From: Balanoglossus misakiensis
Lineage: Eukaryota > Hemichordata
DNA length: 64,000 nt
Assembly: GCA_040954595.2 (NCBI GenBank)
Contig: CM082588.2
Span: 4,898,001 to 4,962,000, forward strand
Direction of reading: 5' to 3'
Shown: positions 47,401 through 57,088 of the stretch, one piece after another
Layout of the letters: each line of letters starts with the position of its first letter
Position numbering within the stretch: position 1 is the first letter of the stretch
Notes under the pieces: model-generated
What the model was told of the DNA's origin: nothing
Databases searched by the model: none
What the model saw: the letters and a program-made list of their open reading frames with translations, nothing else
Program-made: the position numbers and the translations under genes

Positions 47401-50400
47401 ACAATGCTTGGTCCATATGTTCAAATTGTGTGTGATGTGAATCAATACATTCAGTGTAAGTTTCGATATTGGTAAATTGCAGCTCAGGTCTCTCAGAGTC
47501 CATTTCATCATGCCATAATTTGAAAGGTCGGTCAATTCCAGACAATCAACCAGTTGCACTTGTGGTAATATCACAATGTCTCTTTAACCCTTTCACCACC
47601 ATGGTTTGGTCCAAACCCATTGTTTTCTATGGTAAAGTTGTACCACTATGGAGAGAACTGGGGGTGAAAGGGTGCAGGACCAAGAGCGTACATGTACTGC
47701 TGCAATTTAGATCATTGGTGTGTGTCTGACACTGGGAAGTATATAATGAAACCAACAATTCTACAGTGCCACAGTTCTGCAATCCTTTTCTGCAGAACTT
47801 GTACCAGATCATGTATGTTTCACAGACGCGAATTGCGAGAACTTCTGCTAAAGGGGTCACATGACCCTGATACAGTATACCCACGTCCCTTGCTATGTTC
47901 ACTGTTGAGTTAACACTACCTACAACCTGAGCCCAGCGGGTTGCAATGTTTTACACACTCTGAGAATTCAGATCAACAGACACTCACACATATATATATT
48001 CAACACAGATTGCAATGCTGTTCAGTTTCTGGTAGTGGTACATGTATATTTCACACTTAAAATTTATATACAAACAAATGAAACCTTATTTCTCACACAC
48101 CAGAACATGCATGGTTTTAATACATCTCCAAAATACATTGTAGCATCTGTAGATGGACCCTGAACTGCATAGTCACAGCAACATGTGTAAAAAGCTCTAC
48201 GGCTTTGATTTGTTACATCATCTGAAGTAGTTTTGTCAACACCAGTATATCCAAATGCAAACTTTCAATTCCCCACACTAACTGGTTTTGTGTTTCGACC
48301 TCTTGATCTAACCAAGGGCAATGACGAAGCAAAATGAGTCAAAATGGAGTGGAGAATTGAGAAAATATTCAATATCGGCAGATCTTTTTTCAACAATTCC
48401 TTCCATCACAAAAACATGCATGTAGCACTTTTCATGTAACCAACCCACGGGCACGTTACTTAAAAAAAATTATCTTTCCATTGCACCTTTAGCATTTCAA
48501 GTTGTATTAAATATAATCACTTCGTAAATTGTAAGCGCAGAACCTGTGCAGTGTTACTTTCTGATGAGGCCAAATTTTTAATATTCTTTGAAAGCCTGTG
48601 AAATGTCAGATGTGAGTGCAGTCTATAGAACTTAATTGTACCTCCCCTGTCTATACAGTTCCCTACTATTTTCAGCCTGTAATTTTCTGTTGTCATGGTT
48701 ACCCGTTAAAATTGATTACTGTGCGAGAGAGGGGGTCAAGGTGGATTGCTGTGGGTCAACAAGTTGCCACAGTGTTTGGTTGCCATGGTGACTTAGCAGC
48801 TCTTCTCCATGGCAACTGGTTTCTGTGACAATGGCCCTTTCACGTACAGGTACTGTAAGTGAGATCATTTGACAATGTGCACGTGTATTTGGTCGTTTCA
48901 AATTCACCCCTCTCCTTTATTGCAAATACATGTATCTCCGCTATGCACCCCAGGGGACAGATTTATACAGAAATGAAAATTCGTCAGCTCTGCTCATTCA
49001 GAGTGCCTCCACATATTTGCATTCAATTTCACAGGCGTAACAAACCCTCAAGAATTTGTTTGCCAATTTTTTTTTCACCTGCAAATTGTGAGTGGGTGGT
49101 CCTGCTTAAAATTGCAAATATTGCCTTTAAGTTGAAGTAAATTGGTCACAAACATTTGTCGCGACTATTCCAATTTGTATTTTTATATTCCAACATGTTA
49201 GCCTTACGGTAAACAGTCTTACAACAGCAACATCACAATTAATTGAGCTAACAATATTAAATCAATGCAGCGTGTGCGAATACTATCTGCAAAAGCAATA
49301 TTTGATTAATCTCACTGCAGATATTATTATAACTAATTCATAATTGCAATGACTGTCGGAACTAGAAAATAAACTATATAAAGTAATGTGTCCCTGCAGA
49401 TACACAATTTAAATATTTATGATGAACTGAATTAAATTTTTTGTAATCTTTCAACCAGAATATTTCATGCCAGTTTGATGAAAATAGCCAAGGGCACGTC
49501 TCTTACGGGAGTTCTAATCGATGGGAAATATGCCAGTAATATACATAGAGCTGGAATTTCAAAGCTCCAGAACCAATCAGAATCGTTGTATTAAAAGCCC
49601 TCCCCGCGAAGAAATTCAGAAAATCAAAATCTTCTTAGAACCTTATATGGATCTCAAGAAAAAAAGCAACTGGCAAGAGAAATCTATTTCTGCTTAGCAA
49701 CTGAACAGCGTAACCAAGTAGGACATGGATTACTGAGCAGTGTGGATATTGATCAAAAAGCCATTTTCTTTTGAATACGATTAAAGATCTAGTTTCAGCC
49801 TTAGGTTATTCACGTGCATTTTTCTTTTGTAGTGTGTGATTATTATGCCATTGACATGAAGCTCCTGTACTGGAACATTCATTTATTTGAGTTGTTTCTT
49901 TAAAGTATGTAGATTATGATTATGCAATGGACATAATATTTTTGTTGGTCAAATTATTATTTAATACATGTACAAGGTCAATGGTAGATGCTTTTGAGTA
50001 ATCTTCATTTGATTTTTTGACATACGCGTTAGCGAAAAATTCCATTTAATAGCTTAAAATTCTAAACGGTAGCTCATTGAAGATGGGTGTACATTGAGCA
50101 TCATGCACCAGGGCAGTGAGTGGGCGGGGCGTTCATTTCATACAACGATGAAATCGACACGTCCACTCTTACTGCCCAAAACCCCTGCCAGTTTTGTTTC
50201 TTTGCACACACTCACAGCGATGAATGCGAGTTTGACGCAGTTTGGCAGACAACGTGACATTGAACCATGGTGTTGACAACCCGGCGATCATCGACATGTC
50301 ACTTGAGAAGGACCCCCATTGACAGCAGTGCCAGTCAATATCGCCGCCTGTACTTCGCCGGTTCAGTCAAAATTTCCAATAAGGATTACGATCTACATTA

Positions 50401-50652
50401 GCAACTGTAACAAAACTGTGCATGTGTGATTGACAAAGAGACCCCAGTTTCTGAAATACATGTACCTCTGATTGCTGCCATCATCATTGATCATCGATCT
50501 GTATGTACGATCCAAAACAACCACCTCACACTTGACTTACCCTTTCTGGATTTGTCTACAGGTATGTTTTGGGCTCGAAGCCTCTGATCCAAGATGTACA
50601 GCATCTCTCCCCCGAGGTTTATAAAAAGCAGCGGCAGCGTTCTCAGCGACAT
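38411..50652 (-). CDS. OSCP1: Organic solute carrier partner 1, nine exons
   Basis: Exons 50541-50652, 45112-45266, 43600-43767, 43227-43307, 42993-43096, 42545-42746, 42034-42173, 41865-41928 and 38411-38524 sum to 1140 nt (379 aa) with all phases consistent. Length and sequence match the conserved family along the whole protein: N-terminus MSLRTLPLLFINLGGEMLYI, then NKRFMDELFKPQEAYSKKAM, DLLLVTFNHMDAIR, VSIFLKDKVQNSNGRF, GDRVTKLGTNMYNV and a C-terminal KGDDLLELMD. OSCP1 is a soluble protein linked in vertebrates to organic solute transport and to ciliated or germ cells; the mechanism is unsettled. Intron 1 is 5.3 kb and intron 8 is 3.3 kb. The intron after exon 5 uses a GC donor (AAG|GCAAGT). 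The gene converges with WARS2. Confidence 0.96.
44449..44464. repeat. Poly-G run
   Basis: About a dozen consecutive G within GTGGGG context in OSCP1 intron 2. Simple repeat; prone to length errors in assembly. Confidence 0.7.
47586..47673 (+). mobile_element. Dispersed inverted-repeat element, copy C (complete)
   Basis: The most complete copy: AACCCTTTCACC at the left and GGGGGTGAAAGGGT at the right are inverted repeats, and the centre contains CCATTGTTTTCTATGG. It is about 88 bp, inside OSCP1 intron 1. With no coding capacity and inverted ends it is MITE-like. Confidence 0.65.
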
Positions 50653-51721
50653 CGTTGAAGTGGTTGAATGAACCGATGCTGGTGTGGACTCAGTGGTTGG
50701 ACCTCACGCCCCGTAATGACAGACTAGCAGCAGCTGAAGATCTCCGTCGGCGTTCGTCGCGAAGAAAAATCCAATATGGCGACCCACATGAGCGAAATCA
50801 CGCCAACTCTCGTTTCCCTGTCGCTCGCCCTGTGGCCGCTGGGGGCGAACAGCAATGAGACGCCGGCAACTTCAGAATTTTGGCCCTCTCTGCGATTGTT
50901 CTCTCAACGAACGTCCTATATCGACCAAATTTCCTTGTAAATAATTTCCTTTAAATAGATATTCAATTCAGAAGTATTGACTAAGCGTTTGTTGGTCAGT
51001 TTCACGGGTTTCTTGTATACGCAGAGACACGCATGGTGGTGTTAAGTCGTTAGTTTATTCACGTCGGAAATACCGTGTGACATAAAATGTCACTCAAAGA
51101 AGAATAGTTTGAAATGTCCGTTCACGAGTACAAATGTACGGTTACATCATGATAGTGCTGTAAGACTGTTACACGCAAGAACACCGCAAGTTGTATCTCA
51201 AAAGTAAAGGGTTCGGCAAAGTTCTTGACTATATTTTTTTGTAAATGTATCAATCTCTTGAGTACGGCACAGTGTCTGCCTAAATGATGTAAGACTGGTA
51301 AACATTGAGTAACACGAATCTCAGTGCTTTCAAAGTTACAAAATATGACGAAAAGTAAAAGAAAACACTCTTGAATAAATTTAAAATTCTTGAATCTTAT
51401 TAGACTTAAGTTTGGATGACTATCATTTTGGGCGTGCATTACTTTTAATTATTCGGAGCCTAACATAACTGAAAAAATTCTTAATATTGAAGCTGGGATA
51501 TCTGATAAAAAGGTTCGTTGTGATTTCATCGCTTATCTTGTTTTTGGCATGGATAAATTCACGGTAACAACACGATCAATATTATTAAGATTATTCAAAT
51601 CCAAATACACTTTCATCTGTGTAAATATTTTGGTAATAGTCACTTTGGTTATGTAGTGAATTATGTAGTAAATTTCAAACCTGGGATAGGGATCACATAT
51701 ACATACATGTTGCTTTGGTCG
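50653..51721. other. Region between OSCP1 5' end and Ig-3 3' end
   Basis: About 1.07 kb that should contain the OSCP1 promoter and the Ig-3 3' UTR. I see no TATA box, repeat or additional gene. Confidence 0.4.
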
Positions 51722-53911
51722 TTAAGCCGGATATTTTCCGCCCTTTCTCGGTTTGTCTGGTTTTGCATACATTTCATCGAGTGTTTTGTTTGCTGTTGGC
51801 CCGCTGCTATCCGTGGCATACGCATGTGCAGTGACTTTTCCAGGCCGTTGAGCACCTCTTGTAGTCTCGCGACTGTTCACCCCTTTCGATTGTCCACCTT
51901 CTTCGTTCGTCTCGCTGGCATTGTCCACATTTGGCCTTCCGACCTTTTCATCTCCATGTCGTTGTCGTGAATCAACCATAGCCCTTCCATCAAACGTCTC
52001 GTATTCCTCACCTGCGCGGTAGGATGGGTTGAAAATAGCGGTGCCGTCAGCACTTTCGTAGGCTATGTTCTCCCGCGAGTACAAAGCAAGGTCATCAACA
52101 CTTTCATACGCTATATTCTCTGTAGAATACGCGCTTGGGTCAGCCTCGGGTGTTTTGCTTTTGATTGCCGTACTCTCTGTATCAGTGACAGTTTCAGGTC
52201 GTTGGTGATCTACATTCCCCTGGTCACTGAGCTCTGACAATTGTTCGCCCTCATAATTTATTATGTTGGCTTCGTCTGCGTTTTGATTTGAGGCAAATTC
52301 TTCCCCTTTCCCTTGATCTCCTGAACGTGAACTCACCACAACTTCCCTACTGAACGCCTCGTATTCATTACCTACATGGCTTGCACCTACTGAAGTCCCA
52401 TATGCACCTTCGTAGGCTATGTTCTCACGAGAATACAAGACATGGCCATCGGCGCTTTCTTGCGGCAAATTCGCTCCAGAATCCGCGTTTTGGTCCGATT
52501 GGCTCGGAGTTGCCATGATGTTTACTTGGATATGTTGGTTCAGTACAACTTCAGTATTTCCTCGTGGGGTTTTTCTCTGTCTAGATTTTAGGATGCAGAC
52601 GACCAAAATTGTGACGATCAACAGAATTAAAAGACCAAGTCCACCAGCGGCTGAGGCAATGATCAGTGTATTATTATCATTAGTCATCGAATTTCCGCCC
52701 ATGGTCACAGTTGTTTCAGTGTGGTCATTTCTATTCCCCGTCACATGCTGCAGTGTAGTGTGCTTAATTGAGACCATGGAAGAATCTTTGTATGCTGACC
52801 AATCAGTTGATATTGGCAATTTTGTTGTAGTTGGTGTTGATTTTGAGTGTGGTGTTGCTATGTTGACCAACAAAAACCCCGATGCAGTTCTGGAACTGAA
52901 ACCGTAATCCACAACACACTTAACAGTAACATTGTATTGGCATGCTGTGTTTTCGTCCATGCAGGTGAAATCACTGAACTGTAAGGAGGAATTGTTTGTC
53001 ATATATTGAACTTGAAAATTCTCAGCGTTGTCTATTTCCCATCGATAAACAGTGACCCCGTACTCTCTAGAACTTTGGCAAGATACAGTCACCACAAGGC
53101 CGTGGAAATTTATTTCAGTTACTTCCGGGTAGATCTTTACAGTAGGGTCGTCATACACAGTAATGGGTCCCAATGTACAGAATTTGTTATCTTGTCCCGA
53201 CTGTGACAGACGACAACTATACTCTGTCCCATTTTCTTCAACTGACAAATCCAATATATAGTCATGAATTGGATACACGTCAAAACTGAGGCCAGGTTGA
53301 ACCCAGGTGCTCAGTGTTGTATCGTTGTTTCGCGTCCAAAATAACAGGACAGCTGGTTTTCCGGGATCAGACCGACACCTCAATGTAACGCTGTCTCCTT
53401 TGAAGTATTCATGTGCGTTACCGTGGAAACGTATTCCATTCACAGTGTGGTCACAAATAGGGTATTGTTGTCTTGGAATGACTCTGGTGTTAACAACTAC
53501 CTCAGTTGATTCAATAACAGCACTATTGCCCGTCATTACCTTACACTGATAGCGACCACTGTCTTTATACGCCTGCAGGGCTGAGAACGGCTGTATTTGC
53601 AGATTGTATGTGCCCACAATGCGGTATCGTATATGGTCAATCAACTCAGCTACTGATTCGTCAGTACTTATTCTGCCATTTTCACTTATTGGCAAATTGT
53701 TCTTAAACCACGACACCTTCTGACCCGCCTCTAAGTTACTCACTTCGCATCGCAGGTAGATAGAGGAAGTTGACTCGGATCCATAGACCAGCGTTGTAGT
53801 AGAGCTGCTGGGCTGCACATCAAAAGTTGGAGTTGACTTGACAGACCCCAGTATCATACCGCAGTACAAATACCTGATCCATGTATGGACGCTAGTGTGT
53901 CTAGGATGCAT
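51722..53911 (-). CDS. Intronless three-Ig receptor with repeated YSxENIAYES tail (Ig-3)
   Basis: A 729-aa type I membrane protein in one exon. The open frame extends upstream to GTG, with another ATG at 53968; I choose 53911 because the paralogue at 54565-56259 has its first ATG at the same place. The N-terminus (WIRYLYCGMILGS) is a modest signal peptide. Ig-like Cys pairs are near 55/123, 179/233 and 278/332. A Thr-rich stalk leads to a TM at 415-441 and RQRK. The tail repeats YSxENIAYE at 493-501, 595-603 and 611-619, within a larger duplicated block (about 490-556 and 603-671) that also has NEYEAF/EEYETF. It also has FNPSY, and a C-terminal MYAKP. Such tyrosine motifs could bind SH2/PTB adaptors (inference). 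Nearly the same ectodomain as its neighbour. Confidence 0.87.
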   Translation of the reverse strand: MHPRHTSVHTWIRYLYCGMILGSVKSTPTFDVQPSSSTTTLVYGSESTSSIYLRCEVSNLEAGQKVSWFKNNLPISENGRISTDESVAELIDHIRYRIVGTYNLQIQPFSALQAYKDSGRYQCKVMTGNSAVIESTEVVVNTRVIPRQQYPICDHTVNGIRFHGNAHEYFKGDSVTLRCRSDPGKPAVLLFWTRNNDTTLSTWVQPGLSFDVYPIHDYILDLSVEENGTEYSCRLSQSGQDNKFCTLGPITVYDDPTVKIYPEVTEINFHGLVVTVSCQSSREYGVTVYRWEIDNAENFQVQYMTNNSSLQFSDFTCMDENTACQYNVTVKCVVDYGFSSRTASGFLLVNIATPHSKSTPTTTKLPISTDWSAYKDSSMVSIKHTTLQHVTGNRNDHTETTVTMGGNSMTNDNNTLIIASAAGGLGLLILLIVTILVVCILKSRQRKTPRGNTEVVLNQHIQVNIMATPSQSDQNADSGANLPQESADGHVLYSRENIAYEGAYGTSVGASHVGNEYEAFSREVVVSSRSGDQGKGEEFASNQNADEANIINYEGEQLSELSDQGNVDHQRPETVTDTESTAIKSKTPEADPSAYSTENIAYESVDDLALYSRENIAYESADGTAIFNPSYRAGEEYETFDGRAMVDSRQRHGDEKVGRPNVDNASETNEEGGQSKGVNSRETTRGAQRPGKVTAHAYATDSSGPTANKTLDEMYAKPDKPRKGGKYPA

Positions 53912-54020
53912 TCTGCAGTGTATAATCTCCTCTGTGTATGAGCCAACACCGTGAAAGTTCCAGAACATGGCATATACGTGTTGATGGTGCCAAATACCTG
54001 GTAGCTTCGGGTTTATGAGG

Positions 54021-54036
54021 TCACTTTTACTTCCGT
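54021..54036 (-). promoter_or_regulatory. Conserved ETS/IRF-like composite site upstream of Ig-3
   Basis: Minus-strand ACGGAAGTAAAAGTGA lies 110 bp upstream of the Ig-3 ATG and is identical at the same distance from the Ig-4 ATG. It contains an ETS core (CGGAAGT) followed by AAAAGTGA, one base off IRF-type half sites. Conservation may simply reflect recent duplication. Confidence 0.35.
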
Positions 54037-54049
54037 GAACCGGGTACAC

Positions 54050-54564
54050 AATAGTCTATTAAAGGTCACAAAACCATAGATATGTAGATTGGAGTTATTC
54101 AACTCTCACGGCAAACTTTATTGTTTGAAAGCGAGTCGCTAAAAATAACAGCATACCAGTTACACGCGACCAATTGAATTGTTGGCTGATAGTTGGTAAC
54201 TTTCACCATTGCCTGTCAATTTTGGTAAGTGGTCAACGCAAGGGTTCGTCAGATTTCATCAGCTGTTGTTGTATGATTGACAGTAACCTTCTTGCATGTC
54301 CCGGTCGGTCGGATGGATTAAAAGATGAGCTTTTCGCTTCCTTCCTTTGTCATGATCGCACAGTGAATTCAGTGAATAACTAAAACTAGTGCATATGCGG
54401 TGTAGCTGTTCAAATCCGCAGTGCAATTTGAAGATCAGAAATCTCTAGGATAATATTAAAACAGAGAAAATCTATCACAACAAAATCTAGCCCGATTTTG
54501 GATATTAATCTGCAAAACTCTATAATATTTTCATTCGGGCCTACACAGTTTCCTGCTTAAATCA
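54050..54564. other. Spacer between Ig-4 and Ig-3
   Basis: About 500 bp that holds the Ig-4 3' end and the Ig-3 upstream region. No gene or repeat is seen. Confidence 0.5.
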
Positions 54565-56259
54565 TTATTTCCCACCATCCTCCCGATTCAAATGCGCATA
54601 CTCAGTGTTTTCCTCAGATCGCTTTATATTCAAATTAGTGTATCCGTCCTCGCCAATCATGTGTTGGTCTGTGTCCGAATTTTGGCCGCCGGCCTGACCC
54701 AGGTGAGCGTATGTTGATTGAAGACTTTCTTCCGGATGTTTGGCAGTCAAATTAGCGTAACCATCCTCTCCTATAATGTTCTGTACCACTGTTACATTTT
54801 TGTCATGTACCTGACTTAAGTGGGTGTACTCAGACTCGGTTTCTTCAGGTCGTCTCAAGGTCAAATTAGTATATCCATCCTGGTCAGTCATTTCTTGGTC
54901 AACTTCTTCTTGTTTGTGTTCGTGTTTTCGTTTTCTTATTCTGACGATGTACACGACAAGTATAATTACAAGTGTAATGGCAAGGAGAAAACCTATGACG
55001 ACAGCAACAACTGTCACTGTGTTTGAAAAGCTGGGGTTGTTGCCAAATTGGCCAGACTTCAGGGTGGATGACGTAATTGGGCTGGGCGATTGTTGCTTAT
55101 CCATCGTCCGCTCAGGCTGTGGTCCCTGTGGAATACTGAGCGATGGCCGTATATTAACCGTCGACGTTGGCAACGTTGATGTAGTTGGTGCTGATGTTGA
55201 CTGTGATGATATGTTGACAAACAAAAACCCATATGCAGCTCTGGAACTGAAACCATAATCCACAACACACTTGACAGTAATATTGTATTGGCACCTTATA
55301 TCGGCCCTGCAAGTGAAATCACTGATCTGTAGGGTTTTATTATTTGTCAGATATTTAACTTGAAAATTCTCAGCGTTGTCTATTTCCCATCGATAAACAG
55401 TGACCCCGTGGTCTCTAGAACTTTGGCAAGATATAGTCACCACAAGGTCGTGGGAATTTATTTCAGTTACTTCCGGGTGGATATTTACAGTGGGGTCGTC
55501 ATACACAGTAATTGGTCCCAATGAACAGAATTTGTCATCTTGCCCTGACTGTGAAAGACGACAACCAAACTCTGTTCCATTTTCTTCAACTGACAAATCC
55601 AGTGTGTAGTTATGAGTTGGATACACGTCAAAATTGTTGCCAGGTTGAAACCAGTAGCTCAGTGTGGTATCGTTGTTTCGCGTCCAAAATAACACGACAG
55701 TTGGTTTTCCTGGGTCAGACAGACACCTCAGTGTAACGTTGTCTCCTTTGAAGTATTCATGCATGTTTCCGTGGTAAAGCATTCCATTTACAACTTGGTC
55801 ACAAATAGGATATCGTTGTCTTGGAATGACTCTGATGTTAACAACTGCCTCAACTGATTCAATAACAGCACTATTGCCCGTCATTACCTTACACTGATAG
55901 CGACCACTGTCTTTATACGCCTGCAGGGCAGAGAACGGTCGTATTTGTAGATTGTAAGCTCCTTCAATGCTGTATCGAGTATGGTCAATCAACTCAGCTA
56001 CTGATTCGTCAGTACTTATTCTGCCATCTTCACTTATTGGCAAATTGTTTTTAAACCATGACACCTTCTGACCTGCCTCCAAGTTACTCACTATACATCG
56101 CAGGTAGATAGAGGAAGCTGACTCTGATCCATAAACCAACTCTGCAGACCAGCTGTTCGGCTGATGCACAAAAGTTGGCATTGAGTTGACAGACCCCAGT
56201 ATCATACCGCAGTACAAATACCTGATCCAAGTGTGGACGCTAGTGTGTCTAGGATGCAT
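54565..56259 (-). CDS. Intronless three-Ig receptor with three ITAM-like tail repeats (Ig-4)
   Basis: A 564-aa type I membrane protein in one exon. The open frame reaches up to a TTG at 56340, but the first ATG is at 56259, used here. The ectodomain is a close copy of Ig-3 (shared MHPRHTSVHTWIRYLYCG, SDPGKP, CxLGPITVYDDPTV, VDYGFSSR), with three Ig-like domains and many N-glycosylation sequons. Similarity stops in the stalk. The TM is about 415-439, followed by RIRKRK. The tail is three tandem 38-39 residue repeats (461-564), each GEDGYxNL then PEE then YxHL: Tyr463/478, 501/517 and 540/554. The spacing between YxxL motifs is 10-12 residues, inside the ITAM range; YTN also fits a Grb2-type site, and SEYTHL and STYAHL fit the ITIM pattern. 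Sign of signalling unknown. Confidence 0.87.
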   Translation of the reverse strand: MHPRHTSVHTWIRYLYCGMILGSVNSMPTFVHQPNSWSAELVYGSESASSIYLRCIVSNLEAGQKVSWFKNNLPISEDGRISTDESVAELIDHTRYSIEGAYNLQIRPFSALQAYKDSGRYQCKVMTGNSAVIESVEAVVNIRVIPRQRYPICDQVVNGMLYHGNMHEYFKGDNVTLRCLSDPGKPTVVLFWTRNNDTTLSYWFQPGNNFDVYPTHNYTLDLSVEENGTEFGCRLSQSGQDDKFCSLGPITVYDDPTVNIHPEVTEINSHDLVVTISCQSSRDHGVTVYRWEIDNAENFQVKYLTNNKTLQISDFTCRADIRCQYNITVKCVVDYGFSSRAAYGFLFVNISSQSTSAPTTSTLPTSTVNIRPSLSIPQGPQPERTMDKQQSPSPITSSTLKSGQFGNNPSFSNTVTVVAVVIGFLLAITLVIILVVYIVRIRKRKHEHKQEEVDQEMTDQDGYTNLTLRRPEETESEYTHLSQVHDKNVTVVQNIIGEDGYANLTAKHPEESLQSTYAHLGQAGGQNSDTDQHMIGEDGYTNLNIKRSEENTEYAHLNREDGGK

Positions 56260-56367
56260 TCTGCAGTGTATAATCTCCTCTGCGTAAGTGCCAACACGAC
56301 AGAGTTCTTGAATATGGAATATACGTGTTGATGGTGCCAAATACCTGATAGCTTCGGGTTTATGAGG

Positions 56368-56383
56368 TCACTTTTACTTCCGT
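56368..56383 (-). promoter_or_regulatory. Conserved ETS/IRF-like composite site upstream of Ig-4
   Basis: The same 16-bp sequence as upstream of Ig-3, 109 bp above the Ig-4 ATG, inside a conserved block that ends shortly beyond it. Confidence 0.35.
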
Positions 56384-56385
56384 GA

Positions 56386-57088
56386 GGTTACCACACAATG
56401 GACATGTAAATAGTTTTCAACTGTACACTCAAGTCAAACTTTGCTGGTTGAAAACGCGTGGCTAATAAATAACAGCAAGCTGGGCCAGTACAAATAAAAT
56501 TGCCAAGGACATTTTAAAAGTTGCAGATCCAGATTGGCGACATCGACGCCGAAAATGGTCGAATATTTGAAGACATCTGGCGCATGGTCTTTGTAGATGA
56601 AGACCGGTTGTGTAAACAGTCATCTACCACTTCTCCCATCAGGCAATTTTACTGCTAAAATGCCATTTATATACATGGGCTTATATGATGGCAGGGTGGG
56701 CGTCCCTCACCTGATCATGCGGTACATGATCAGATGATCAGTGCATCATCACACCAGCCAGATCGCAGACGTGGCGGAAGTCTCTCCTTAAACCAGTGAA
56801 ATAAGGTGAGAAGTTAGATTTACCAGTTTCCTGGGATTAAAGGACTTAATTTAGATTGCAAAGACGGACGAAAATTGGCCAATTTGTGCGAGTCCACTGG
56901 GCGTGCCAGCCACTTCTTTTCCCATCCCATCAAATTCACATATGGTTTAAGAGTAGTGATGTCTTTGAAGCCGGAAACATGCAGTGTAGACATCTCTTCG
57001 TCGTTTCTAGAAACTGTTTCATTTACTGAGACAATAGTGCAAAGATCTTTTTGTCTTCTCCAGCAAGTGTTTTTGTTTGACTGGAGCA
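56386..57088. other. Divergent upstream region of Ig-4 and the first SLC22 gene
   Basis: About 700 bp between two divergent starts. It contains a TGATCA-rich patch (56712-56745, three TGATCA/GATCAT cores) but no TATA box that I would call. No gene seen. Confidence 0.4.

Noticed and set aside
54049-54049. Upstream start for Ig-3 at 54049
   Set aside because: The codon is GTG, and the paralogue's first ATG corresponds to 53911.
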